A stretch of 64,000 bases of DNA from Bifidobacteriaceae bacterium (GTDB lineage: Bacteria; Actinomycetota; Actinomycetes; Actinomycetales; WQXJ01), in the NCBI GenBank assembly GCA_031281585.1, contig JAITFE010000045.1, positions 1-64,000 of the forward strand, given 5' to 3'. Shown in pieces: positions 8,411 through 16,282 of the stretch. The translations under genes were made by a program, and so were the position numbers. The notes below the pieces were generated by a model. It searched no databases, had not been told where the DNA came from, and saw only the letters and a program-made list of their open reading frames with translations. Position 1 is the first letter of the stretch, and every line of letters starts with the position of its first letter.

Positions 8411-9103
8411 CCGTGAATCGGCCGGGCTGACCGCGAGCACCACGGCGCCCAGGGTTTGGCCGCCCGCACGGGCAAGCGCCCGCTCGGCGTCAAGCAGCGT
8501 GGCCCCGGTGGTGAGCACGTCGTCAACCAAGAGACACGGCGCCGCCGGCACCCGCTTGACCAGGGTGGTTCCTTCCCGGCCGGAGGCGCGCTCGCGCAAA
8601 GACCGGCCAGCCTGCTCGCGGCTGAGGGTCCGCCGCCGCAGCACGTCAGCGCAGCCGGCCTCAAGGCCCGCCCCCGCCAAGGCCTCTGCCGCCGCGAGCG
8701 CCAGTTGGGCGGTCCCGCCGGACGGCCGCGCGAGGCGGCGCACCACCCTGGAGGGCACCGGCACCACCGTCACCGCCGGGGCGACCCGTGCCAGAACCCG
8801 AGCTGCGGCCTCGGCGGTGCGGGCGATCGCCCGCCGCAGCTCCAGCTCCAGTTCTCCCCTGCCATGGCGTTTCCAGGCGACGATGGCGTGCCGCACCTCG
8901 CCGGAGTACCAGGCCGCCGACCACACGGGCAGCGCCGGGCCGCCGTTCGCCGGGACCAGGCGGGGCGCCCCCGCCTCCCGACGTTCGACTGGGCCCAACA
9001 GGGCGAGGCGGCAACGCGGGCAAAGCGGGCCCGCCAACTCCCGCCCGCAGCCGGCGCAAGCGGCGGGCCAGACCAGGTCCGCCGCCGCTTTGAGGGCCTT
9101 CAC
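8387..9103 (-). CDS. comF: ComF family phosphoribosyltransferase-like protein
   Basis: The 238-aa product has an N-terminal four-Cys zinc finger (CAGCGRE...CPRC, residues about 16-32) and a C-terminal type I PRTase fold with the PRPP-loop signature LLVDDVLTTGATLLD (residues about 190-205). The length is normal for ComF/GntX proteins. In competent bacteria ComF helps move incoming single-stranded DNA; most actinobacterial copies have no tested function. It starts at GTG 9103, overlapping the lpqB stop as GTGA, so it is translationally coupled to mtrA-mtrB-lpqB. The last codons and downstream bases are duplicated 83 bp downstream. Confidence 0.88.
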   Translation of the reverse strand: MKALKAAADLVWPAACAGCGRELAGPLCPRCRLALLGPVERREAGAPRLVPANGGPALPVWSAAWYSGEVRHAIVAWKRHGRGELELELRRAIARTAEAAARVLARVAPAVTVVPVPSRVVRRLARPSGGTAQLALAAAEALAGAGLEAGCADVLRRRTLSREQAGRSLRERASGREGTTLVKRVPAAPCLLVDDVLTTGATLLDAERALARAGGQTLGAVVLAVSPADSRGARSRLR

Positions 9104-10812
9104 GGCGCCAGCGCCACCGCGCTGGCCCCAGAAGCCAGGGGCTCCCAGATCCGGCGCTGCGGCGAATACGCGAACAACCCGCCCGAACGCCCCGAGACGT
9201 ACAGCTCAGTCGGCCCGCGCCCCGCCGCCAGGGCGACCGGCGGATCGGTCGAAGACTTCAGATAGGTGATGTCTCCCCCCACGGTGAATACCGCCGGCAC
9301 CAGTTCCTCCGGAACCACCGGAGCGGTCAAGAAGGCCAGCGACACGTCGTCAGCCCAGGTCAAAGACTGCACGCCGGTGGCGAACGAGGCCACCGTCAAC
9401 GGCCCGGTCAAACGCCAAGGCACCGCCCGCTCCTGCCGGACAATGCCGCTGATCCGCACTTCGATCCGGTCCCCTACCGCCACGGCCAGCGCCAACCGGG
9501 CGCCGTCGCGCGCCGGCGCCAAAGCCACCACCCGAAGGCCGTCCAGCCAAGGCGCCCCCAAGCGGAACGGTTCCCCCTCGGCGCTAAAGGCCACCACAGC
9601 ATCGGCGGCGGCGGCCCAAATCCAGCCCAAACGGTCGAACACGGGCGGGGCGGTGAACTGCCCCACGCTCTCAGGCGGGGCCAAAGCGCGCGGCGGCTCG
9701 CCGATCCTGTCGATCAGGTCTATCCGCCCCTCGACCAGGCCGGCCATCCGGCCGAGCGAGTGATCGACGGTCAGCGACTCCCACCCGGCCGCCGCCTCGG
9801 TTCCCTCGATCAGGTTCGCCTGTCGGTCGTGGTACCGCCAAACGCCCGCCTCGCCCAGGTAGAACGGGCCCTCCACGCCGACCGGGTTGATCTCCAGGCC
9901 GGCCGCCTGACCCACGTCCAAACGCACCGACTCGACCTGCAGTTCGACCGAATCGACCGTCGGGAGGGCCGTCAACGAAGATTTGAGACAAGCCAACACC
10001 GTGGCGCGGGCCGTTTCCGAAGCCCGCGAAATGGCGCTCGACAGGTTCACCACCGCCACCCGGTTGGTCACTTTGACCGTCTCCGTCATCAAGCGCGTGC
10101 CGGACGGCACCACCGCGCTGACCGCGCCCGTCAAATACGGCGGCGGCCCGTTCAGGAACTCCTTGACCGCCGCCGTGGCCGCCCTGGCGCGGGTGAACAT
10201 GCGCTGGTCAGGCACCAAAAACTGGCCATCGGCCGAAGGGAAGTAGATCCTGGTCGCCACATAGTCGCCCCAGAACACGTCCGCCGGGATGACAATCCCG
10301 TCCGGCAGGTCCGAAATCCGCCACTGCGAATCCTCGTCCTGGCTCAACGACAGGGTTTCGCTCCACGCCTCCGGTTCCCGCATGGTGTAGCGGCCCGACT
10401 CGTCGACCACGCCCACCTCCTTGACGGTCAAAGCCACCCGCCCCAACTGGGTGCCCGTCTCCGCCAGCACCGGCTCGGCGCCCGACTGGTAGACCCGCAC
10501 CGAGGCGAACGGGTTCCACACCGCCGCCGCCTCAGCCGTCAGATAGGAGCGGGCGACCTTGAAATCGTCCGAGCTCCCCGCCAGCATCGCCTGCAGAAAA
10601 CCCTGGACAATCTGGTCGAGGTTCGCGTCCTTCACAGGCGGCGCCGCCAACCCCTGGACGTACAGCTCTTCCCGCCCCTCGTCCGGCTGGCCCTGCTGGA
10701 CCGGCCCCGACTGGGGCAGCGTGGCGCAGCCCGCCGCCATCGCGGTGACAACCAGGAGCACGATGCCGACCGGCCGCCTCCCAGCCTTCCCCGACCGCCG
10801 CTCTGGGTTCAT
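9100..10812 (-). CDS. lpqB: LpqB lipoprotein, MtrB accessory protein
   Basis: The 570-aa lipoprotein has a signal peptide with lipobox MAAGC (Cys29), then a GerMN-like region (about residues 60-290; FLNGPPPYL, LTALPTVDSVELQVE) and a C-terminal beta-propeller-like region. In mycobacteria LpqB interacts with the extracellular part of MtrB and tunes MtrA phosphorylation and cell-envelope homeostasis. ATG 10812 overlaps the mtrB stop in an ATGA; longer frames upstream read into mtrB and are rejected. comF follows with a GTGA overlap, so expression follows the mtrAB operon. Length and domain order are as expected for the family. Confidence 0.93.
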   Translation of the reverse strand: MNPERRSGKAGRRPVGIVLLVVTAMAAGCATLPQSGPVQQGQPDEGREELYVQGLAAPPVKDANLDQIVQGFLQAMLAGSSDDFKVARSYLTAEAAAVWNPFASVRVYQSGAEPVLAETGTQLGRVALTVKEVGVVDESGRYTMREPEAWSETLSLSQDEDSQWRISDLPDGIVIPADVFWGDYVATRIYFPSADGQFLVPDQRMFTRARAATAAVKEFLNGPPPYLTGAVSAVVPSGTRLMTETVKVTNRVAVVNLSSAISRASETARATVLACLKSSLTALPTVDSVELQVESVRLDVGQAAGLEINPVGVEGPFYLGEAGVWRYHDRQANLIEGTEAAAGWESLTVDHSLGRMAGLVEGRIDLIDRIGEPPRALAPPESVGQFTAPPVFDRLGWIWAAAADAVVAFSAEGEPFRLGAPWLDGLRVVALAPARDGARLALAVAVGDRIEVRISGIVRQERAVPWRLTGPLTVASFATGVQSLTWADDVSLAFLTAPVVPEELVPAVFTVGGDITYLKSSTDPPVALAAGRGPTELYVSGRSGGLFAYSPQRRIWEPLASGASAVALAP

Positions 10813-12383
10813 TGGGCAACCTCCTGGATTGACGGCGCCGGACCCAACTCCAGCGGCGGTTCGCCGACCTGGCCCCCCGCCCTGCGCGGGACCACCAGCC
10901 GGAAGACCGCGCCGACCCCCTGCCTGCCCCACACGTCCAAGTTGCCGCCGTGCAGGTTGGTGTCCTCCAACGCGATCGCCAGGCCGAGCCCCGTTCCCCC
11001 GGTGGTGCGGGCGCGCGCCGGGTCGGCCCGCCAAAACCGGTCGAAGACCCGCTCCAACTGCTCTTCGCTGAGACCCACCCCGTCGTCCGCCACGACAATG
11101 GCGATCGCCTGGTCGCTCATGGCGAGCTCCACCAAGACCCGGCTCGAGGCGTGCTCAATCGCGTTGACCACCAAGTTCCTGATGATCCGGGAGATCCGTT
11201 TCGAGTCCACTTCGGCCTGGGCCGGGCTGTTCGGCATGCGGCTGGTGACGGCGATGCGGTGGTCCGCCGCGAGCGGCGCCACCGCGTCCAGCTCCCAGCC
11301 GACCAGCGCTCTGAGATCCACCCGTTCCGTGTCAAGCTGCGCGGCGCCCGCGTCGAAGCGGGAAATCTCCAGCAAATCGGACAGCAGCGCGTCAAAACGG
11401 TCCAGTTGGTTGGCCAGCAACTCCGCCGACCGCGCCACGTCCGGCGGGAACCGGTCCCGCGCCGCGTAGATCAGGTCGCCCGCCATGCGGATCGTCGCCA
11501 GCGGGGTGCGCAACTCGTGCGAGACATCAGACACGAAGCGCCGCTGCAGCTTGGACAGATCCTCCAGTTGGCCGATGTGCCGTTGGATGGCCGCCGCCAT
11601 CTCGTTGAAGGATGCCGCCAGAGTCGCCATCTCGTTGTGGCCTTTGACCGGAATGCGCTCCCCCAGCGCCCCGTCCGCGAGTTTCGCCGCCACCTGCGCC
11701 GCTTGGCGCACCGGGCGGACCGCCTGAAGGGTGGCGATCCAAGTCACCAGGACCACGATCACGACCACCGCGACCGCCGAACCCGCCAGGACCTGCGCGA
11801 TCAAGCTCATCGTGGCTTGCTCCGGCCCCAAGTCGTAGACCATTACCAGCACGTAGGTGGTCGCCATCAACGTGACCGCCTGGGCCACCGCCACCCCCGG
11901 ATTGGTCGGCTGGCCGGGCTCTGTCGGCAACGGGACCGACTGCCAGACCTGCTGCCCGCCGGACCGGGCGGCATCGCGCAACGCGTCCGAGGCGACGTCC
12001 CAAAGCTGGGGGTCCGTGAAGATGGCTGAAATGGCGCCGGCGCCGGGGTCATCCGGCGGCAGAAGCGAAACGGCCCGGGCCGAGGAGCCGACCGAGGAAA
12101 TCTGGCCGATCGTGTCGCGGGCCATGGTCTCCGCCGTGATGGGCGAGGCGGCGGTCGAGGCGTCAAAGATGTCTTGGGCGGTCGCGGCCAGGCGCTGCGC
12201 CTCCCGCAGCACGTCGTTCACTCTGGCGTTGAAGATGCCGGACCTGACCTGCCCGGTCAGCGCGATCCCGACCGCCGTCAACGCGACCGAGGACACCACG
12301 ATGACCGTCACCATGACCCTGGCCTGGAGCGAACGCCGCACCAGCCCGATCAGGCCCCGCTTAGCCCTGTCGGGCTGGGTCAT
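10809..12383 (-). CDS. mtrB: Sensor histidine kinase MtrB
   Basis: The 524-aa protein has two membrane segments (residues about 21-44 and 195-220) around an extracytoplasmic sensor region, followed by a HAMP linker, a HisKA domain with phospho-accepting His in FVSDVSHELRTPL, and a HATPase_c domain with N-box NLVVNAIEH and G-box GTGLGLAIA. All catalytic boxes are intact. It phosphorylates MtrA and in actinobacteria controls division, peptidoglycan turnover and osmotic response. The start ATG overlaps the mtrA stop (ATGA) and the stop overlaps lpqB, so the three form a coupled operon. Confidence 0.95.
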   Translation of the reverse strand: MTQPDRAKRGLIGLVRRSLQARVMVTVIVVSSVALTAVGIALTGQVRSGIFNARVNDVLREAQRLAATAQDIFDASTAASPITAETMARDTIGQISSVGSSARAVSLLPPDDPGAGAISAIFTDPQLWDVASDALRDAARSGGQQVWQSVPLPTEPGQPTNPGVAVAQAVTLMATTYVLVMVYDLGPEQATMSLIAQVLAGSAVAVVVIVVLVTWIATLQAVRPVRQAAQVAAKLADGALGERIPVKGHNEMATLAASFNEMAAAIQRHIGQLEDLSKLQRRFVSDVSHELRTPLATIRMAGDLIYAARDRFPPDVARSAELLANQLDRFDALLSDLLEISRFDAGAAQLDTERVDLRALVGWELDAVAPLAADHRIAVTSRMPNSPAQAEVDSKRISRIIRNLVVNAIEHASSRVLVELAMSDQAIAIVVADDGVGLSEEQLERVFDRFWRADPARARTTGGTGLGLAIALEDTNLHGGNLDVWGRQGVGAVFRLVVPRRAGGQVGEPPLELGPAPSIQEVAQ

Positions 12384-13069
12384 TGCGGGCTGCCCGCCCT
12401 GTAGCCCACGCCGCGAACCGTCAACACCACTTTGGGGTTCTCCGGGTCGCTCTCAACCTTGGTCCGCAAACGCTGGACGTGGACGTTGACCAGTCGCGTG
12501 TCGGCGGCCTCTTTGTAACCCCAAACGCGCTCCAGCAGCATTTCGCGGGTGAAGACCTGCCACGGCTTTGAGGCGAGAGTCTCCAGGATGTCGAATTCGA
12601 GCGGCGTTAGCGAGATCAGTCGGCCCGCCTTGCGGACCTCGTGCCCCGGCACGTTGATCTCAATGTCGCCGACCCGCAGGCGCTCCCCGTCCTCCGGCTC
12701 GCGGGTCGGACTGCGTCTGAGCCTCGCTTTGACTCGGGCGACCAGCTCGGCCGGCTTGAACGGTTTGAGGATGTAGTCGTCAGCCCCGACCTCCAGGCCC
12801 TCGACAATGTCCTTGGTGTCCGATTTCGCCGTCACCATGATGACCGGCACGCCCGATTCTTTGCGCAGTTCCCGGCAGACTTCGATCCCGTCCATCCCCG
12901 GCAGCATCAAGTCCAGCAGCACCAGGTCCGGCCTGGTTTGCCTGATCAGCGTCAACGCCTGGGTGCCATCAGTGCAGTAATCGGGGAGATAACCCTCCGA
13001 CGTGAGCACAATTCCGATCATCTCCGCCAACGCGACATCGTCGTCCACAACCATGATTCGGCCCGTCAT
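12380..13069 (-). CDS. mtrA: Response regulator MtrA
   Basis: The 229-aa OmpR/PhoB-type regulator has a receiver domain (acidic pocket in VVDDD, phospho-acceptor Asp in LVLLDLMLPGMDG, conserved Lys in ILKPFKP) and a winged-helix DNA-binding domain (SLTPLEFDILETLA...RLVNVHVQRLR.KVE..PENP). The C-terminal VVLTVRGVGYRAG is near-identical to mycobacterial MtrA. ATG 13069 (MTGRIMVVDDD) is chosen; AGGAAG lies directly before it. It is the first gene of mtrA-mtrB-lpqB-comF. The likely promoter lies in the 13070-13200 region, beside a 15-bp tandem repeat array. Confidence 0.95.
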   Translation of the reverse strand: MTGRIMVVDDDVALAEMIGIVLTSEGYLPDYCTDGTQALTLIRQTRPDLVLLDLMLPGMDGIEVCRELRKESGVPVIMVTAKSDTKDIVEGLEVGADDYILKPFKPAELVARVKARLRRSPTREPEDGERLRVGDIEINVPGHEVRKAGRLISLTPLEFDILETLASKPWQVFTREMLLERVWGYKEAADTRLVNVHVQRLRTKVESDPENPKVVLTVRGVGYRAGSPQ

Positions 13070-13205
13070 CTTCCTATCGTGCCAGAGCCTGGCCACGCGA
13101 GCACGCTTTCCATGCTATGACGGCCCGCACTATCCGTGCCGAGGCCCGTCCGGGCGCCGACGGGCAGAGTTGCCCAGGACGCGGGCACCCCAAACGCCGC
13201 GTCCC

Positions 13206-13295
13206 CAAACGTTGCGGCCGTGAACGCTGCGGCCGTGAACGTTGCGGCCATGAGCCTTGCGGCCGTGAACCCTGCGGCCGTGAACGTTGCGGCTC
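13206..13295. repeat. 15-bp tandem repeat array
   Basis: Six units of about 15 bp with consensus AACGYTGCGGCCGTG lie between mtrA and the transglutaminase-like gene. Because the period is five codons, every frame encodes a five-residue repeat; one minus-strand frame reads A-x-(F/L)-T-A repeatedly, which resembles pentapeptide repeats, but there is no convincing start or ribosome-binding site. The remaining intergenic bases (13070-13373) show nothing else. Confidence 0.75.
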
Positions 13296-13373
13296 GACCG
13301 GTCCCCGTGGCGTGATGTGCCGCCTCGGCCCGCTTCGCGGCGGCGAATCGCCAGGCCGCCCGGAAACGGCCCT

Positions 13374-16055
13374 TCAAGTCGACCGAACGCTTCTTGGGCG
13401 GTGAACGGCCAAGTGGGCGCGCAGGCGCCGCCACCGCGTGAGGCCGTGTTTGGCGCGGTCTTCGACTGCGGCCACATCCCGCCAATAGGACCTGGCGGAT
13501 CGCCCTGGGGCGAGCCCGGCGCCGAAGGCGGCGCCATCGGCCTCCCGTGCGAGTTGAATGATCAATGGGCGCATCCGGGCCGGCGCTTTGCCGGCCACCT
13601 CCAAGCGGGTGGCGGCGCGGTCGGGCGGCGGCAGCAAGCGCAGGTCCCGCAACCGATCAGTCAGTTCCGCCCAGCCCGCCACGATCCGCTGCGGCGGCGG
13701 ACCCCGCCTCTCGCGGCGGCGCCGCCGCCGCGCCCTGGCGAAGCCGAGGGCGGCAACGATCATCGCGAGCAGCAAGACGACACCCGTCAGGCCTGCGCCG
13801 ATCAGGGCCAGCGCACTTGGCGGGGCGGCTGGCAGCTGCGGGGCCACCGGCCTGGCGGACCCGATCGGCACCGGCTGCAGGTCTTCCTCGGGCGGATTCG
13901 AGGGCTTCGCCTCCGGCGGCGGCGGTTGGGCGACCTGCGGCTTGGGCTGGGGTTTGGGTTCCTGGGCAGCCTGCTCGGGCGAGTCCTGGCGGTTCGGCGT
14001 GGGAAAGAAGCCAACCCAACCAAGCCCGTCCAGGTTGATCTCCACCCAGGCCGTCATGTCCAAACCTGTGAACGCCTGGACGGACCCCCGGCCATCCGCG
14101 TCCGCTGCGGCGGCGGCGGCGGTGGCGGTGGCGTCCGGAGGGTTCGCTTCCTCTCCGCTCAGGCCGCCCGGCGGAACCTCAACTTGGCCCGGACCCGGCG
14201 GCTCACCGTAACCGGGGGCAAAGCCCATCACGACTCTGGCCGGCATGCCCAAGGAACTCGCCATCAAGGCCATCGCGGCCGCGTATTGCTCCGCGTTCCC
14301 CACCATGAGATCGGCCGTCAGAAGCTCAGCTATGCGTTCCCCGCCATGCCCGGCGAGCGCCTCCACGCGGTCCGCTCCCTCGCCCGGCCCAATCTGGCCG
14401 TCCGAGTAGTAGCCGCCCTGAAGGAACCGCTCCAAGGCCAGGGCCTTGGCACCGGCGGTGGTGGCCCGCCCAGTCGCGGCTGCCGCCGCCAAGTCGGCTG
14501 CCGGAACCCGTGCAGAGGCGGGCCCGACAGTCGGTGCCGCTTGGGCGGCGGCGATCACCGCGTCTGCGGGCCGGTAGGGCCGGCAGTCCGTTTCCAGGGC
14601 GTACACCACCGGGCCTGAGGGTGAGGACGCGGGTGCGGAGGCGGCCGGGAGTGCGGAGGCACCCGACGCGGCCGAGGCGGCCGGAAGCGCCAAAGCGCCG
14701 GTGGCCGGAGCGAACCGGACCAACTCCTGCCTCATTGCCGCCTGGTCGCCCGCAAAAGTGATCGCTCTGGGATTCCCGACCGAATACAGCCAGACCGAGT
14801 CGATGTCGTGGTCCTCGAACTCGATTGCGCAGCTTGTGAGGCGGATCGCAACCGCCGCCGCGCCTGAAGATGGCCCCGCGCTTCGCGCAGGCGCGCGCGC
14901 TTCGGCGAACCCCGCGCCCTCAGCGCGCCCTGCGCCTTGGCCAGTCCCTGCGCCTTGGCCAGTCCCCGCGCCTTGGCCAGTCCCTCCGCCTTGGCCAGTC
15001 CCCGCGTTTTGGGCAGGCTCTGCGCTTTGGGCAGGCCCAAGCTCCTCAGCGAACCCTGTCGCCTGGGGAACCGCCGCCCCTTGCGGAAGCCGTGTGAAGT
15101 TGCCCGAGGCCTCACCTCGCCCGCCACCCGTGACGTTCCAGACCACGCCGTCAAAGCGGTCCATGACCGCCAGTTTGACCACGCCGCCGGCCGGCAGGCC
15201 GCGCACCTTCAAGATCACTTGGGACCGGAGGTCGCCTCTGAGGTACCGCCGGTAGGCGCTGAGCGGACTGGGATAGTCGCCCGGGTCGAACGGCGGTTCG
15301 ACATGCTCCCGGATCACCAACCGGTCGCGGTGGTGGGCGAGTTCCCCGCCGCCAGCCCCGCCGACCACCGCCACCGCCACTGTGACCAGGATGGCGAGGA
15401 TCCGCCGCGACGCCAGGCATTGCCTGCGCCAAGCCCCCCATGCGAGCACCCCCAAGCCTGTGACCAGTCCCAGTGGAAGGGCCGCCGCGCTGGCGCTCGT
15501 CCCCAAGGCGACCGCCGCGCCCGCCACCACGAGCGGGGCGAGACCCGCCCAGACGGCTCGTCCCCGGCTCAGCCTGGTGGCGACCGACACCCCGGCCGCC
15601 GCGCCCGCCAAAGCCAACGCGAACGGCGCCAGGCCAAAGCCGCCTCCCCCGCCGACCGGCACAGGGACCGTCAGCAATCGCCGCCAGACCCCCGTCACGC
15701 CCGTCGCCAACCACCGTTCGGCGGCCCAGGATGGCCATAACCCGCCTGCGGCCCACTCCGGCACGGCCAGACTAGGCCCGACCAAGAAGTACGCGCCCAG
15801 CAGGGCGGCCACCGTTTCCAAGGGCGGCCATCGCCGCCAGGCCCCCACCCCGGCCACCGCCGCGCCCAGCAACAGGCCCCCCAGCGCCGGCCGGGTGAAG
15901 GCGGACCCAAGCGACAGCCCCGCCGCCGAGTCCAACTCGCAAAACACCGGTACCAGCGGCGCGAGCGCCAGACCAACCAGCCCGGCGATGATTCCCCCAT
16001 CCGCCCAGCGGCGCGCGGCCACGCCCGGCGCCGATTCAGGCGGGGCGCTCTTCAC
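13374..16055 (-). CDS. TgpA-like membrane protein with degenerate transglutaminase domain
   Basis: The 893-aa protein has an N-terminal block of membrane helices (residues about 20-270), an extracellular transglutaminase-core region (about 500-690), a Pro-rich linker, one more helix (near 760-785) and a cytoplasmic DUF4129-like tail. The transglutaminase motifs are recognisable but the triad is missing: the usual G-x-C-E-Q-F-A reads GNAEQYA (Ala588 for Cys), the His before A-W-V-E is Thr668, and the Asp of F-D-P-T-P is Phe684. It should therefore be non-catalytic. GTG 16055 is chosen because it overlaps the mini-ORF stop as GTGA. A GTGQGAG-type repeat tract (14930-15040) sits in the extracellular part. 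It belongs to the MoxR-DUF58 envelope operon. Confidence 0.85.
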   Translation of the reverse strand: MKSAPPESAPGVAARRWADGGIIAGLVGLALAPLVPVFCELDSAAGLSLGSAFTRPALGGLLLGAAVAGVGAWRRWPPLETVAALLGAYFLVGPSLAVPEWAAGGLWPSWAAERWLATGVTGVWRRLLTVPVPVGGGGGFGLAPFALALAGAAAGVSVATRLSRGRAVWAGLAPLVVAGAAVALGTSASAAALPLGLVTGLGVLAWGAWRRQCLASRRILAILVTVAVAVVGGAGGGELAHHRDRLVIREHVEPPFDPGDYPSPLSAYRRYLRGDLRSQVILKVRGLPAGGVVKLAVMDRFDGVVWNVTGGGRGEASGNFTRLPQGAAVPQATGFAEELGPAQSAEPAQNAGTGQGGGTGQGAGTGQGAGTGQGAGRAEGAGFAEARAPARSAGPSSGAAAVAIRLTSCAIEFEDHDIDSVWLYSVGNPRAITFAGDQAAMRQELVRFAPATGALALPAASAASGASALPAASAPASSPSGPVVYALETDCRPYRPADAVIAAAQAAPTVGPASARVPAADLAAAAATGRATTAGAKALALERFLQGGYYSDGQIGPGEGADRVEALAGHGGERIAELLTADLMVGNAEQYAAAMALMASSLGMPARVVMGFAPGYGEPPGPGQVEVPPGGLSGEEANPPDATATAAAAAADADGRGSVQAFTGLDMTAWVEINLDGLGWVGFFPTPNRQDSPEQAAQEPKPQPKPQVAQPPPPEAKPSNPPEEDLQPVPIGSARPVAPQLPAAPPSALALIGAGLTGVVLLLAMIVAALGFARARRRRRRERRGPPPQRIVAGWAELTDRLRDLRLLPPPDRAATRLEVAGKAPARMRPLIIQLAREADGAAFGAGLAPGRSARSYWRDVAAVEDRAKHGLTRWRRLRAHLAVHRPRSVRST
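14930..15040. repeat. 18-bp tandem repeats inside the transglutaminase-like gene
   Basis: About five units based on GCCTTGGCCAGTCCCYGC encode GTGQGAG repeats in the extracellular region. The units stay in frame and probably vary in number between strains. Confidence 0.75.
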
Positions 16056-16228
16056 ACCCGGTCCCAACGCCGCACCAGTTCCGCCAAACGCGCCAACCCG
16101 CCGATGCCGCCAGCCCACGCCATGCGCCGCAGGCGTTCCCAAGGCCGCACCAGTTCCGCCGAACGCCCCAATCCGCCGATGCCGCCCCGCGCCACGGCCG
16201 ATGCCACAGCCCGCGCCGCCTCACTCAC
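16052..16228 (-). CDS. 58-codon mini-ORF derived from the DUF58 C-terminus
   Basis: A small frame starts at GTG 16228, overlapping the DUF58 stop in a GTGA, and ends at 16052, overlapping the next gene's GTG in another GTGA. Its protein begins VSEAARAVASAVA and then contains two copies of a block, GGIGGL-x5-ELVR-x-W-x-R, that is also the last 19 residues of DUF58 (GIGELGQLPELVRRWERV). It therefore looks like a tandem duplication of the DUF58 3' end that kept the coupled stop/start. It may be translated only to hand ribosomes to the transglutaminase-like gene. No family is recognised, and expression is unproven. Confidence 0.5.
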   Translation of the reverse strand: MSEAARAVASAVARGGIGGLGRSAELVRPWERLRRMAWAGGIGGLARLAELVRRWDRV

Positions 16229-16282
16229 ACCCGTTCCCAACGCCGCACCAGTTCCGGCAACTGCCCGAGTTCGCCAATTCCG
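16060..16282. repeat. Three copies of the DUF58 3'-end segment
   Basis: A unit of about 52 bp containing GCCGCACCAGTTCCGSC occurs near 16060-16111, 16133-16186 and 16231-16282. The last copy is the true DUF58 C-terminus. Spacing is 73 and 98 bp, both compatible with an intact reading frame across the mini-ORF. Confidence 0.85.

Noticed and set aside
13287-14618. Long plus-strand frame of 443 codons opposite the transglutaminase-like gene
   Set aside because: It is the antisense shadow of a strongly biased high-GC gene; the translation is Arg/Pro/His-rich without any family motif.
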